From positions 38,639 to 102,638 of the forward strand of contig JBLNCP010000032.1 of the NCBI GenBank assembly GCA_050260775.1: a stretch of 64,000 nucleotides of DNA. Reading direction: 5' to 3'. The position numbers and the translations under genes were made by a program. The notes below the pieces were generated by a model. It ran no database searches. It was not told where the DNA came from and was given only the letters and a program-made list of their open reading frames with translations. This DNA is from CALABS01 sp050260775 (GTDB lineage Bacteria; Pseudomonadota; Alphaproteobacteria; Rhodospirillales; Magnetospirillaceae). This document shows positions 54,842 through 63,990 of this stretch, piece by piece; positions within the stretch are counted from its first letter, which is position 1, and each line of letters opens with the position of its first letter.

Positions 54842-56173
54842 GGGGGACCAAGCAGGATCGGAGCCATCAACCGGTGTAAGCACCTGCCTTTCATTGAAGC
54901 CAGTCAGGTCGATGGTGTAGAGCTTGGTGGTCATCCCCCTGCCCCTTTCGTCGGAAGGCGTCTCCCTCCAGAAGGCGAGAACACGGCCGTTCGGCGCCCA
55001 AGTCGGGCCCTCCACAAGGAATCCCTGGGCCAGCAGGCGCTCGTCGGAGCCATCCGGACGCATGACGCCGATATAGAATTCGCCGCCCTTCATCTTGGTG
55101 AAAGCAATGAGATCTCCGCGCGGGGACCATACCGGCGTTGCATAGCGGCCGTCGCCGAAGCTGATGCGCTGCACGTTGGAGCCGTCGGCGCCCATGGTGT
55201 AGAGCTGCTGGGCGCCGCCGCGGTCGGAGTTGAACACCACGCGCTGGCCGTCGGGCGAATAGGACGGCGAGGTGTCGATGGCCGGATGGTTGGTCAGACG
55301 CGTCTTCTGGCGCGTCATCAGATTCATCTCGTAGATCTCGGTGTTGCCGTCCTGGGCCATGCTGAAGATGACCTTGTTGCCGTCGGGCGAGAAGCGCGGG
55401 GCGAAGGTCATGCCCGGGAAGTCGCCGAGGACCTCGCGGCGGCCGGTGTCGATCTGCAGGATGTACACGCGCGGCACACCCTTGAAGTAGGACATGTAGG
55501 TGATTTCGTTGGCGGTCGGCGAGAACCTGGGCGTCAGCACCAGCTCGTCGCCGCCGGTCAGGAACTTATGCCCCTCGCCGTCCTGGTCCATGATGGCCAG
55601 CCGCTTCTTGCGGTCGTTCTTGGGACCGGATTCCGAGATGTAGACGATGCGGGTATCGAAGTAGCCGTCCTCGCCGGTGATGCGCTTGTAGATGGCGTCG
55701 GCGATGAGGTGGGCGATGCGGCGCCAGCCGGCCGGCGAGGTGGTGTAGGCGGTTCCCGTCATCTGGGTTTCCGAGAACACGTCCCACAGGCGGAACTCGA
55801 CGCGCATGCGGCCGTCGGGCGAGGCCTCGATCTTGCCCGAGACCAGGGCCTCGGCGTTGATCTGCTTCCAGTCGGGGAAGCGTGGCCCGGTCTGCAGCGA
55901 CGCCGCCGTCTGGATGAAGGCGCGCTGGTCGATCGGCTTGAACAGGCCCGAACGCTCCAGGTCGGCGGCGATCACGCGGGCGATGTCGCGCCCCATCTGC
56001 GAGTCGGCCGGCTGAGTGCCGAAGAACTCGGGGATGGCGATGGGCAGCGGCCGCATGTTGCCCTTGGTGATGTCGATCCGGACCTCGGCCGACGCCGGGA
56101 CCGGCGCGGCCCCCAGGAACAAGGCGGCCGCCAGGGTGGCGACGGCCAGGCGAATGAAGGCGAGTCTTTTCAT
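54830..56173 (-). CDS. tolB: Tol-Pal system periplasmic protein TolB
   Basis: A periplasmic protein that shuttles between Pal and the TolA complex. The 447-residue protein has a signal peptide (PVPASAEV), an N-terminal alpha/beta domain and a six-bladed propeller with TolB repeats such as FSPDGNKVIFSMAQDG, YSPDGQRVVFNSDRGG and WSPRGDLIAFTK. ATG 56173 shares ATGA with the tolA stop. Confidence 0.95.
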   Translation of the reverse strand: MKRLAFIRLAVATLAAALFLGAAPVPASAEVRIDITKGNMRPLPIAIPEFFGTQPADSQMGRDIARVIAADLERSGLFKPIDQRAFIQTAASLQTGPRFPDWKQINAEALVSGKIEASPDGRMRVEFRLWDVFSETQMTGTAYTTSPAGWRRIAHLIADAIYKRITGEDGYFDTRIVYISESGPKNDRKKRLAIMDQDGEGHKFLTGGDELVLTPRFSPTANEITYMSYFKGVPRVYILQIDTGRREVLGDFPGMTFAPRFSPDGNKVIFSMAQDGNTEIYEMNLMTRQKTRLTNHPAIDTSPSYSPDGQRVVFNSDRGGAQQLYTMGADGSNVQRISFGDGRYATPVWSPRGDLIAFTKMKGGEFYIGVMRPDGSDERLLAQGFLVEGPTWAPNGRVLAFWRETPSDERGRGMTTKLYTIDLTGFNERQVLTPVDGSDPAWSPLIP

Positions 56174-57114
56174 CGTCCCATGACCATCTGCTTCGGGTTG
56201 AACACCAGGACAAAGTCCTTGAATTGATCGTACTTGTTGCGCGGGATCGGCAGCGGGCTGGCCAGGCGGACGGCGCGCCGGGCGCTGTCGGCCGCGGCCT
56301 GGTAGAAGCTGTCGGCCATGAACGGGCTGTTGACGATCTGCGCGTCGGTGACGGTGCCGTCCGGCATCACCGAAACGCGGATCTCGACGATCAGCTTGTC
56401 GGCGTCGCGGGCGCCGGCCGGAATGTTCCAGAACTTGGACACGTGCGCCCGGATCGCGTCCATCTCGGTCATCGAGATGGGCTCGTTGGGGTTGTTCATG
56501 TCCGAACCGCGGACGTTCTGCGGCCGCGGCTGGCTGCCCTTGGCCTCGGCCTGGGTCGGCTGCGGCTTCGGCTTCTCGACCGACTTCAACAGCTTGTCGA
56601 GGTCGTCGGCCGGCTTCGGCTTCTGCTTCTCCACCGACTTGAGCAGGGAATCCAGGGCGTCCTTCGGCGGCTCGGGGCGCGGCGGCGGCGGCTTGATGTC
56701 CTGCGGCTTGGGCTCCGGGCGCGGCTCGGGCTTGGTTTCCGGCTTCGGTTCCGGCTTCGGTTCCGGCTTGGGCTCGGGCTTGGGCGGCGGCGGCGCGGGA
56801 ACCGGCTCCGGCGGCTTGGGCGGCGGTGGTGGCGGCGGCGGTGCCGGCTTGGGCGGCTCCGGCTTGGGCGGTTCCGGCTTCACCGGCTCGGGCTTGGGCG
56901 CCTCTTCCGGCTTGGGCGGCTCGGGCTGCGGGTTCTCGGCCTGCTTGGGCGGCGGATTGGTCTTCGACCCGATCGGCACGAGGTCGACGACGATCGGCGT
57001 CTCCACCTCGGGCGGCGGACGCATGAACACCGGCAGGCCGAACACCGCCAGCAAGGCGACGGCCAGATGCAGGGCGCCGGAGAAGATGAAGGACTCGCGC
57101 CTAATGCCTTCCAT
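56170..57114 (-). CDS. tolA: Tol-Pal energy transducer TolA
   Basis: An inner-membrane protein that carries force from TolQR to TolB/Pal. The 314-residue protein has one N-terminal helix (about 12-31), a long Pro/Lys/Glu-rich spacer (about 50-155, with PKPEPKPE repeats) and a C-terminal TonB/TolA-like domain (VEIRVSVMPDGTVTDAQIV as short strands). The spacer is proline-rich rather than the Ala/Lys helix of enterobacteria. ATG 57114 is used; a TTG three codons earlier is possible. Confidence 0.88.
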   Translation of the reverse strand: MEGIRRESFIFSGALHLAVALLAVFGLPVFMRPPPEVETPIVVDLVPIGSKTNPPPKQAENPQPEPPKPEEAPKPEPVKPEPPKPEPPKPAPPPPPPPPKPPEPVPAPPPPKPEPKPEPKPEPKPETKPEPRPEPKPQDIKPPPPRPEPPKDALDSLLKSVEKQKPKPADDLDKLLKSVEKPKPQPTQAEAKGSQPRPQNVRGSDMNNPNEPISMTEMDAIRAHVSKFWNIPAGARDADKLIVEIRVSVMPDGTVTDAQIVNSPFMADSFYQAAADSARRAVRLASPLPIPRNKYDQFKDFVLVFNPKQMVMGR

Positions 57115-57126
57115 CAGCTGCAAGGA

Positions 57127-57585
57127 TCAGCGCGCCCCCTTCTTCGCCGGCTTGGTGTCGCCGCCCTTCATCTCGGTGACCAGCGCGACCTTGGCGAAGC
57201 CGGCGGCCCCCAGCGTGCCCATCACCTCCATGACGCGGCCGTACTCGATGCCCTTGTCGCCGCGGATGAAGATGCGGGTGTCGGGCTTCTGGGCGGTGAT
57301 GGCCTGCAGGCGCGGCACCAGTTCCTCCATGGTGACCTTGGTCTCCTGGATCCACACCTCGCCGTGGGCGTCGACGGTGACCGAGAGCGGCTGGTCGTCG
57401 CCCTTGATGGGGGCGGCCTCGGTCTTGGGCAGGTCGACCTGGACGCCGGCGGTGAGCAGCGGTGCCGTGACCATGAAGATGACGAGCAGCACCAGCATCA
57501 CGTCGACCATCGGCGTGACGTTGATCTCGGCGACCGCGCGGTGGCGCTGGCGCCCACCCTTCTTGGGGCCGACCGAGGCTCCCAT
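57127..57585 (-). CDS. tolR: Tol-Pal proton channel subunit TolR
   Basis: An ExbD/TolR protein of 152 residues: one helix with the proton-bearing Asp in INVTPMVDVMLVLLVIFM, and a periplasmic dimer domain. It couples proton flow to TolA. ATG 57585 overlaps the tolQ stop (ATGA), and GAGGAGAAGG lies upstream. The gap to tolA is 12 bases. Confidence 0.94.
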   Translation of the reverse strand: MGASVGPKKGGRQRHRAVAEINVTPMVDVMLVLLVIFMVTAPLLTAGVQVDLPKTEAAPIKGDDQPLSVTVDAHGEVWIQETKVTMEELVPRLQAITAQKPDTRIFIRGDKGIEYGRVMEVMGTLGAAGFAKVALVTEMKGGDTKPAKKGAR

Positions 57586-58310
57586 CAGACCTTCTCCTCG
57601 AGCTGGCGCGACAGGATGGCGCCGAACTCGCCGGAGAAGTTCTCCAGGCGCTTGGTGTAGCGGTCGAGGTCGTTGGAGATCTTGTTGTAGGCGATCACCG
57701 CCGGGATGGCGGCCACCAGGCCGAGCGCGGTGGCGAACAGCGCCTCGGCGATGCCCGGGGCCACCACCGCCAGCGAGGTGTTCTTGGTGGCGGCGATCGA
57801 CTGGAAGCTGTTCATGATGCCCCACACGGTGCCGAACAGGCCGATGAACGGCGCGGTCGAGCCGACCGAGGCCAGCACGCCGAGGTGGCGCTCCAGCAGA
57901 TCCATCTCACGGCCCAGGGTGACGTGCATGACGCGGTCGATGCGCTGCGGCAGGCTGACGCGCACCGCCTCGCGGTCGGCCATGCCCTTGGCGGCCGAAC
58001 GGCGCCATTCGCGCATGGCGGCGACGAAGATGGCCGACATGGGATCGAGCGGCCGGGCGCCGATGCGGTCGTAGAGCTCTTCCAGCGAACCGCCCGACCA
58101 GAACGATTCCTCGAACTGCTCCGCCCGCTGCCACAGCTGCCGCAGCCGCATCACCTTGTCGAAGATGATCGTCCAGCACCACAGCGACGCGATCACCAGG
58201 GCGACCATCACCGCCTTGACGATCCAGTCGGCCCGCAAGAACAGGGCCCACATCGAGAGATCGTGTTGGGCGACCGAGCCGGCCAGCTCCACCGAGTGAA
58301 CAGGATCCAT
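57585..58310 (-). CDS. tolQ: Tol-Pal proton channel subunit TolQ
   Basis: An ExbB/TolQ/MotA-type protein of 241 residues with three helices: one near residues 25-45, then the paired channel helices (GSTAPFIGLFGTVWGIMNSF and IAEALFATALGLVAAIPAV). ATG 58310 gives the normal family start; the open frame to 58472 covers ybgC. It lies 4 bases after ybgC. Confidence 0.95.
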   Translation of the reverse strand: MDPVHSVELAGSVAQHDLSMWALFLRADWIVKAVMVALVIASLWCWTIIFDKVMRLRQLWQRAEQFEESFWSGGSLEELYDRIGARPLDPMSAIFVAAMREWRRSAAKGMADREAVRVSLPQRIDRVMHVTLGREMDLLERHLGVLASVGSTAPFIGLFGTVWGIMNSFQSIAATKNTSLAVVAPGIAEALFATALGLVAAIPAVIAYNKISNDLDRYTKRLENFSGEFGAILSRQLEEKV

Positions 58311-58314
58311 GACA

Positions 58315-58731
58315 CTATCGCCTTTCGCTAACCAGTTCCCGCAATGAAACACGCAAATAAGGAGGAATTCGGGCAGGACGCCCATCCAGTCCAATGAACG
58401 CCACCCGCACGTCGAGCCGCACGAGCTCGGCTCCCTCGCGGCGGATGACCTGCTCGAAATCGGCCGAGGCACCGCCGACGCCGAGCAGCCGGGTTTCGAC
58501 CTCCAGCTGGTCGTCGAGGCGCGCCGGCCGGACGAAATCGGCGACGACGCGGTGAACCGCGAAGGCGTAGCCCTTGCCGCCGTCCATCAACTCCGCCTGG
58601 TTCACCCCGATGCTGCGGACCAGTTCGGTGCGCGCCCGCTCGGCGAATTTCAGGTAGTTGGAGTGGTAGACGATGCCGCCGGCGTCGGTGTCCTCGTAAT
58701 ACACCCGAACGGGGTAGCGGAAGACGCTCAT
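58315..58731 (-). CDS. ybgC: Tol-Pal-associated acyl-CoA thioesterase YbgC
   Basis: A 138-residue hot-dog-fold thioesterase. The catalytic segment YYEDTDAGGIVYHSNYLKFAE is complete, with Asp in EDTDAGG. In proteobacteria it sits at the head of the tol cluster and hydrolyses short acyl-CoAs. GGAGA before ATG 58731 marks the start, which overlaps the ruvB stop by 4 bases. Confidence 0.93.
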   Translation of the reverse strand: MSVFRYPVRVYYEDTDAGGIVYHSNYLKFAERARTELVRSIGVNQAELMDGGKGYAFAVHRVVADFVRPARLDDQLEVETRLLGVGGASADFEQVIRREGAELVRLDVRVAFIGLDGRPARIPPYLRVSLRELVSERR

Positions 58732-59768
58732 TCGTCTCCCTCCATCCGGCCGAGGAGGTCGAGCTGCACCAGCACCTCCTTCGGCGGGTTCAGGCCGATG
58801 TGCTTGAACCCGGACGGCGACAGCATGCGCCCGCGCGGGGTGCGCTGGATCAGGCCCTGCTGCAGCAGATAGGGCTCGATCACCTCTTCGATGGTGTCGC
58901 GCTGTTCCGACAGGGCCGCGGCCAGGGTGTCGACGCCCACCGGCCCGCCGCCGTAATTCTCGGCGATGCACGAGAGATAGCGGCGGTCCATCGCGTCGAG
59001 GCCGATCTTGTCCACCTCAAGCCGCGTCAGCGCCGCGTCGGCCACCGCGGCGTCCACCGGCGAGCGCCCGGCCACGGCGGCGAAGTCGCGCACGCGGCGC
59101 AGCAGGCGGCCGGCGACGCGGGGGGTGCCGCGCGACCGCCGCGCCACCTCGGCGGCTCCGTCGGCGGTCATGTCGAAGCCGAGCACGCGGGCGCCGCGGC
59201 GCACGATCAGTTCCAGCTCGTCGGGGGTGTAGAAGTTCATGCGGCAGGGAATGCCGAAGCGCTCGCGCAAAGGCGTCGTCAGCAGGCCCGAGCGGGTGGT
59301 GGCCCCCACCAGGGTGAAGGGCGGCAGGTCGATGCGCACCGAGCGGGCCGCCGGCCCCTCGCCGATGATGAGGTCGAGCTGGAAATCCTCCATCGCCGGA
59401 TAGAGGACCTCCTCGATCGCCGGATTGAGGCGGTGGATCTCGTCGATGAAGAGGACGTCGCGCGGCTCCAGGTTGGTGAGCAGCGCGGCGAGGTCGCCGG
59501 CCTTGGCGATCACCGGGCCCGAGGTGGCGCGGAAGCCGACGCCGAGCTCGCGCGAGACGATCTGCGCCAGCGTGGTCTTGCCGAGGCCGGGCGGACCGAA
59601 GAACAGGGTGTGGTCGAGGGCCTCGCCGCGGGCGCGGGCCGCCTCGATGAAGATCTTGAGGTTCTCGCGCACCTGCTTCTGGCCGATGAAATCGTCCAGC
59701 GTCTGCGGCCGCAGATGCAGATCGGCGTCGCCGGACGCCTGCTGCGGCGAGACCATGCGCTCGCTCAT
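58728..59768 (-). CDS. ruvB: Holliday junction DNA helicase RuvB
   Basis: The AAA+ motor of branch migration, 346 residues. Walker A is GPPGLGKT (58-65), Walker B is LFIDEIHRL, and sensor 1 is VGATTRSGLL. A C-terminal winged-helix domain is present (GLIQRTPRGR). It overlaps ruvA upstream and ybgC downstream by 4 bases each. Confidence 0.96.
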   Translation of the reverse strand: MSERMVSPQQASGDADLHLRPQTLDDFIGQKQVRENLKIFIEAARARGEALDHTLFFGPPGLGKTTLAQIVSRELGVGFRATSGPVIAKAGDLAALLTNLEPRDVLFIDEIHRLNPAIEEVLYPAMEDFQLDLIIGEGPAARSVRIDLPPFTLVGATTRSGLLTTPLRERFGIPCRMNFYTPDELELIVRRGARVLGFDMTADGAAEVARRSRGTPRVAGRLLRRVRDFAAVAGRSPVDAAVADAALTRLEVDKIGLDAMDRRYLSCIAENYGGGPVGVDTLAAALSEQRDTIEEVIEPYLLQQGLIQRTPRGRMLSPSGFKHIGLNPPKEVLVQLDLLGRMEGDE

Positions 59769-60400
59769 CGCACCAGATCCTTGGCCATGCGCTTCAGGGC
59801 CGCCCGGATCAGGGTTGAGGCATCCGCCCCTTCAGGCAGCTCCCGCGAGGCCTGGCCGACCGCCTCGAAGGCTTCGAGCCGGCGGTAGCCGAGATTGACC
59901 AGGGCCGACACTGCGTCTTCCAGCACACCGCCGCCCTCGGCCGGCATGGGCGCCGCCGCGGCCACCGCCGCCGTCGCCGGCGCGAAGCCGCCCAAAGCGA
60001 TCTTGCCGGCCTTGTCCTTCAGTTCGGTGAGGATGCGCACCGCCAGCTTGGGACCGACGCCATTGGCGCGGGTCAGCACCGTCTTGTCCTGGGCGGCGAT
60101 GGTCTGCAGCAACTGCTCGGGCGCCGCAACCGACAGGATGGCCAGCGCCACCTTGGCGCCCACGCCCTGCACCGTGGTCAGCAGCCGGAACCACTCGCGC
60201 TCGCCCTCGTCGAGGAAGCCGAAGAGGTTGATGGCGTCCTCGCGCACCTGGGTCTCGATGTGGAGGCTCGCCGCCGTGCCCTGCTGCAGCCGGGCCAGGG
60301 TGCGCGCCGAGCAGGCGACGAGATAGCCGACGCCATTGACGTCGACCACCGCGAAATCGTCGCCCAGCGAATCGATCAGACCCTTGAGCTTGGCGATCAT
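59765..60400 (-). CDS. ruvA: Holliday junction DNA helicase subunit RuvA
   Basis: Binds the four-way junction and loads RuvB. The 211-residue protein has domain I (MIAKLKGLIDSL), two helix-hairpin-helix motifs (TTVQGVGAKVAL and TRANGVGPKLAVRIL) and a C-terminal RuvB-contact domain after an Ala-rich linker. ATG 60400 overlaps the ruvC stop. Confidence 0.95.
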   Translation of the reverse strand: MIAKLKGLIDSLGDDFAVVDVNGVGYLVACSARTLARLQQGTAASLHIETQVREDAINLFGFLDEGEREWFRLLTTVQGVGAKVALAILSVAAPEQLLQTIAAQDKTVLTRANGVGPKLAVRILTELKDKAGKIALGGFAPATAAVAAAAPMPAEGGGVLEDAVSALVNLGYRRLEAFEAVGQASRELPEGADASTLIRAALKRMAKDLVR

Positions 60401-60897
60401 CGGGCCGCCACCTTGGCCAGCCGGCGGGCCGTCGCGCGGTGATGGGCATGGCAGATGGCCACCGCCAGGGCGTCGGCCGCATCGGGGCTCTGCACCAGGC
60501 AGCCGGGCAACAGGGTGCGCACCATCATTCCCACCTGATCCTTCTGGGCGCGGCCGGTGCCGACCACCGCCTGCTTGACCGAGGCGGGCGAATACTCGCC
60601 CACCGCGAGGCCGGCCAAGGCCGGGGCCAGCAGCACGGCGCCGCGGGCCTGGCCGAGCTTGAGGGTGCTTTCCGGGTTCTTGTTCACGAAGGTCTGTTCC
60701 ACCGCCGCTTCCTCGGGGGACCACGCCGCGATCACCGCCTGCACGCCCCGGTGCAACTGGGCCAGCCGTTCGGCGAGGGACAGCTTGTCGTCGGACCGCA
60801 CCACGCCGTCGGCAATATGGCGCAACCGGTTGTCGACCATCTCGATGATCCCCCAGCCGGTGATCCGCAAACCAGGGTCGAGCCCCAGGACCCTCAT
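60397..60897 (-). CDS. ruvC: Crossover junction endodeoxyribonuclease RuvC
   Basis: A 166-residue RNase H-fold resolvase that cuts Holliday junctions. The acidic active site is visible: D7 in GLDPGL, the Glu in EQTFVNKNPES, and the Asp pair in SPDAADALAVAICH. It heads the ruvCAB-ybgC-tol chain. A palindromic repeat lies between it and yebC. Confidence 0.95.
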   Translation of the reverse strand: MRVLGLDPGLRITGWGIIEMVDNRLRHIADGVVRSDDKLSLAERLAQLHRGVQAVIAAWSPEEAAVEQTFVNKNPESTLKLGQARGAVLLAPALAGLAVGEYSPASVKQAVVGTGRAQKDQVGMMVRTLLPGCLVQSPDAADALAVAICHAHHRATARRLAKVAAR

Positions 60898-60921
60898 CGT
60901 TCCCCCTCTCTCACATCCCGG

Positions 60922-60992
60922 CTGTCATCCCGACGCCCGTCGGCAGAGGGATCTCTGAGGTACGAGATCCCTCGCTGCGCTCGGGATGACAG
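60922..60992. repeat. Palindromic intergenic repeat, copy 5 (most compact)
   Basis: Ends CTGTCATCCCGA and TCGGGATGACAG; inner AGAGGGATCTC and GAGATCCCTCG pair around a short TGAGGTAC centre. This compact copy shows the two-arm design most clearly. It lies between ruvC and yebC. Confidence 0.85.
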
Positions 60993-61000
60993 GTCGAAGC

Positions 61001-61753
61001 TCAGGCGCTGAGGCGCTCCATCACCTCGTCCGGGATGTCGAAATTGGCCTGAACGCGCTGGACGTCGTCGTTGTCCTCAAGCACGTCCAGCAGCTTCATC
61101 AGCGTCTTGGCGGCGTCCTCGTCGGTCACCGGCACCGTGGTCTGCGGACGCCAGTCCAGGCGCGCCACCTCGGGGGTGCCGAACTTGGCTTCCAGCGCGT
61201 CGCGCACCATGGCCAGGTCGTCGGGGGCGCAGGTGATATCGTGGCCCTCGTCGTCCGATTCCACATTGTCCGCGCCGGCTTCCAGCGCGGCTTCGAACAT
61301 CGCCTCGGCGGAGGCCGCGGCGGCCGGATAGCGGATGGCGCCGACCCGGTCGAACATGAACGACACCGAATTGCTTTCGCCGAGCGCGCCGCCGTTCTTG
61401 GAGAAGGCCGAGCGCACTTCCGAGGCGGTGCGGTTGCGGTTGTCGGTCAGCGCCTCGACGATGATGGCCACCGAGCCGGGGCCGTAGCCCTCGTAGCGCA
61501 CTTCCTCGTAGTTCGCCCCGTCCTCGCCGCCGGCACCGCGCTTGATGGCGCGCTCCATGGTGTCCTTGGGCATGTTGGCGGCGCGCGCGGCCTGGATGGC
61601 GGCGCGCAGGCGCGGGTTGGTATTGGGATCCGGCTGCCCGCTCTTGGCGGACACCGTCAACTCACGGATGAGCTTGGTGAAAACCTTGGCCCGCTTGGCG
61701 TCCTGCGCGCCCTTGCGGTGCATGATGTTCTTGAATTGCGAATGACCGGCCAT
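61001..61753 (-). CDS. yebC: YebC/PmpR family (TACO1-like) regulator
   Basis: A 250-residue protein with the YebC start MAGHSQFKNIMHRKGAQD, the conserved GYGPGSVAIIVE core and the usual three-domain length. Family members are annotated as DNA-binding regulators, and recent work on relatives supports a role in relieving ribosome stalling at proline runs. It is oriented with the ruv genes, 100 bases upstream of ruvC. Confidence 0.93.
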   Translation of the reverse strand: MAGHSQFKNIMHRKGAQDAKRAKVFTKLIRELTVSAKSGQPDPNTNPRLRAAIQAARAANMPKDTMERAIKRGAGGEDGANYEEVRYEGYGPGSVAIIVEALTDNRNRTASEVRSAFSKNGGALGESNSVSFMFDRVGAIRYPAAAASAEAMFEAALEAGADNVESDDEGHDITCAPDDLAMVRDALEAKFGTPEVARLDWRPQTTVPVTDEDAAKTLMKLLDVLEDNDDVQRVQANFDIPDEVMERLSA

Positions 61754-61963
61754 ACTTCCGCAAACCCTGGGTGAGTGGGGTGGTGAGCGTGCCTATACCA
61801 TATATTGTATGAAAGCGACAGGCCTGGGTGAGGCCCCGCGCGCAATGGCCGAGCGGGGCGATTTTCGCCTCGGACCAAGGCCCTAGCACGCCCGTCCGGG
61901 CTCACCCTCCAGGGCGACGAACGCCATCTTCCGTGGAGCGATGTTCCGCCCCGGGTGGCTGCC

Positions 61964-62938
61964 ATGCCGACCTTCCTGGTCTCCTTCCCCAACCAGAGCA
62001 CGCCGCTGGCGCGCATCTTCTGCCTGGCCGCCGTCGACACCGACAGCGGCACGGTGCGATGGATCCGCTCCGGCGCGACCGCCGGGGATCTGGGCACCAC
62101 CGGGCTGGCCCTGATCGGCGACCATCTCTACTGCGTGATCCAATCGAAGAAGCGGCCGCGGCTCAACGTCATCGACACCCGCTCGTGGCGGATCGTCCAG
62201 AGCCTCCGTTTCCGCAAGGTCGGCGACCCCCACAGCATCGCGGTGCACGCGGGCGACCTGCTGGTGGTCAGCTCGCGCGACAACGCGGTCTACCGCATGC
62301 GCCGCCACGGCTGGCGCGTCCTTGGGGAAGAGCTGGTCCGCCGCTTTCCCGGAACCAGCGCGACGACCGACGACATCCACGTCAACTCCATCTGCACGAT
62401 GGGCGACGCCGTGCTGGTCACGGTGTTCGGACGGCGCGCCCCGGACGGGCGGTGGGCCTGCTGCGGCAAGGCGATCGACCTGTGGACGGGAGCGACCATG
62501 GTGCAGGGGCTGAGCCAGCCGCACTCCCTCGGCCACGCCGACGGCAGGGTCTTCTTGGCCAGCTCATCGAGCGGCGCGGTCTGGCTCGGCACCCCGGCTG
62601 GCCCGCGGGAGTGGGCGATGCGGACCTATGCGGTGGGCGGCTATCCGCGCGGCCTGGCCTGCCGCGGCGGCGAGGTCTACGTGGCGATCAGCGCGCCCCG
62701 GACCATCTCGAAAAGCACCGGCCGCCCCCTGCCGGGAACGGTGCCGCCGCACCCGGTGCAGATCGTGCGCCTCAATCCCGCCACCGGCCGGACCGAGCCG
62801 CTGGCCGACCTCACCGCCCATGGCGGCGAGATCTACGATATCCTGTTGTGGGACCGTCCGCTGCCCCCGCCGACCGCCGCCCCCACCCGCTCGCCGTTCC
62901 TGGAACGGATGGCGGCGTGGCGGGCCCGCCTGGCCTAG
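61964..62938 (+). CDS. Beta-propeller-like hypothetical protein
   Basis: A 324-residue soluble protein without a signal peptide. It has about seven blade-like repeats of alternating short strands (GLALIGDHLYCVIQ, HAGDLLVVSSRDNAVYR, HADGRVFLASSSSGAVW, ACRGGEVYVAISAPR). The QPHSLGHADGRVFLASS segment recalls the DUF4915/TIGR03032 propellers, a weak link. ATG 61964 is used; a GTG at 61955 is also in frame. It is isolated, and its stop overlaps the convergent YmdB gene by 4 bases. Confidence 0.72.
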   Translation: MPTFLVSFPNQSTPLARIFCLAAVDTDSGTVRWIRSGATAGDLGTTGLALIGDHLYCVIQSKKRPRLNVIDTRSWRIVQSLRFRKVGDPHSIAVHAGDLLVVSSRDNAVYRMRRHGWRVLGEELVRRFPGTSATTDDIHVNSICTMGDAVLVTVFGRRAPDGRWACCGKAIDLWTGATMVQGLSQPHSLGHADGRVFLASSSSGAVWLGTPAGPREWAMRTYAVGGYPRGLACRGGEVYVAISAPRTISKSTGRPLPGTVPPHPVQIVRLNPATGRTEPLADLTAHGGEIYDILLWDRPLPPPTAAPTRSPFLERMAAWRARLA

Positions 62939-63750
62939 ACCGGCCAGCTTTCGCCCAGCCGCCCCCCGACCCGCAACGGCGCCGCCTTGACGGCAAGCCC
63001 GCTGCGGTCGTCGGTCTCGACCAGGATGCCGCAGATGGTGGCCGGGCCTTCGGCCGGCGACAGGCGTTCGCCCGGGATCTTGCGCACGAACTTGTGGATG
63101 GCGGCGTCCTTCTTCATGCCGATCACCGAGTCGTAGTCGCCGCACATGCCGGCGTCGGTCTGGTAGGCGGTGCCGCCCGAGAAGATCTGGGCGTCGGCGG
63201 TGGGAATGTGCGAGTGGGTGCCCACCACCAGGCTGACGCGGCCGTCGGCGGTGTGGCCCATGGCCATCTTCTCGCTGGTGGCCTCGGCATGGATGTCGAG
63301 GATGATGGCGTCGACGCCGCCCGGGCCCATGCGCAGGCGGGCCAGCTCGCGCTCGGCGGCGGCGAACGGGTCGTCGAGCGGATCCATGAACAGGCGGCCC
63401 ATGACCTGGATGACCGCGACCTTCTTGCCGCGCGGCGCCGGATAGACGCCGACGCCCTTGCCCGGCGTTCCCGCCGGGTAGTTCACCGGGCGCAGCAGGC
63501 GCGGCTCGCCGTCGATGTAGCCCATGATCTCGCGCTGGTCCCAGGAATGGTTGCCGAGCGTCAGCACGTCGGCCCCGGCGGCGAAGAAATCCTCGCAGAT
63601 CTTGGGAGTGATGCCGAAACCGTGCGCCGCGTTCTCGGCATTGACGACGACGAAATCCGCCTCGAGCCGTCGCCGGATCTCGGGCAGCCGCTCCACCACC
63701 GCGTCGCGCCCCGCCCGTCCCACGACGTCACCGAGAAAAAGAAGCCTCAT
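62935..63750 (-). CDS. TIGR00282 family metallophosphoesterase (YmdB-like)
   Basis: A 271-residue calcineurin-like phosphodiesterase. The di-metal ligands are complete: D8 in LGDVVG, E39-N40 in VNAENAAHGFG, N67-H68 in TLGNHSWD, then HAEATSEK and GTHSHIPTAD. YmdB of Bacillus hydrolyses 2',3'-cyclic nucleotides, including cAMP. The function here is inferred from the family. Confidence 0.9.
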   Translation of the reverse strand: MRLLFLGDVVGRAGRDAVVERLPEIRRRLEADFVVVNAENAAHGFGITPKICEDFFAAGADVLTLGNHSWDQREIMGYIDGEPRLLRPVNYPAGTPGKGVGVYPAPRGKKVAVIQVMGRLFMDPLDDPFAAAERELARLRMGPGGVDAIILDIHAEATSEKMAMGHTADGRVSLVVGTHSHIPTADAQIFSGGTAYQTDAGMCGDYDSVIGMKKDAAIHKFVRKIPGERLSPAEGPATICGILVETDDRSGLAVKAAPLRVGGRLGESWPV

Positions 63751-63792
63751 GCTGAAACCACCGTGATCAGTCCATTGTCGGTCGCTACCGCG

Positions 63793-63990
63793 TCAAGCCG
63801 CTGGTCGTGGGGGGGCCGGGGGGGGGCGCCCCCCCCCCCGCGACGCGGGGATCGTCCCGCCGAGCGCGCCGTGGTTCCACACCTCGCGCGGCGCGCCGGC
63901 CTCCGGGGTGACGCCGCGGCGCTCGTAACGGATGGTGTAGCAGCCGGCCAGGGCGACGAGCGCCGCCGCGGCGAGGGGCGCGCGCTTCAT
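63793..63990 (-). CDS. Short lipoprotein, probably truncated at a G/C homopolymer
   Basis: 65 residues: a clear lipoprotein signal (MKRAPLAAAALVALAGC), about 30 ordinary residues (YTIRYERRGVTPEAG...), then a low-complexity Gly/Arg/Pro end encoded by runs of 7 G, 9 G and 11 C at 63809-63839. The abrupt change suggests a frameshift, slipped-strand variation or assembly error, and the real protein may be longer. I do not recognise the family. The upstream region runs off the window. Confidence 0.5.
   Translation of the reverse strand: MKRAPLAAAALVALAGCYTIRYERRGVTPEAGAPREVWNHGALGGTIPASRGGGRPPPAPPRPAA

Noticed and set aside
56640..56960. Tandem DNA repeats
   Set aside because: The short periodic sequence encodes the Pro/Lys/Glu spacer of TolA and is explained by the protein.
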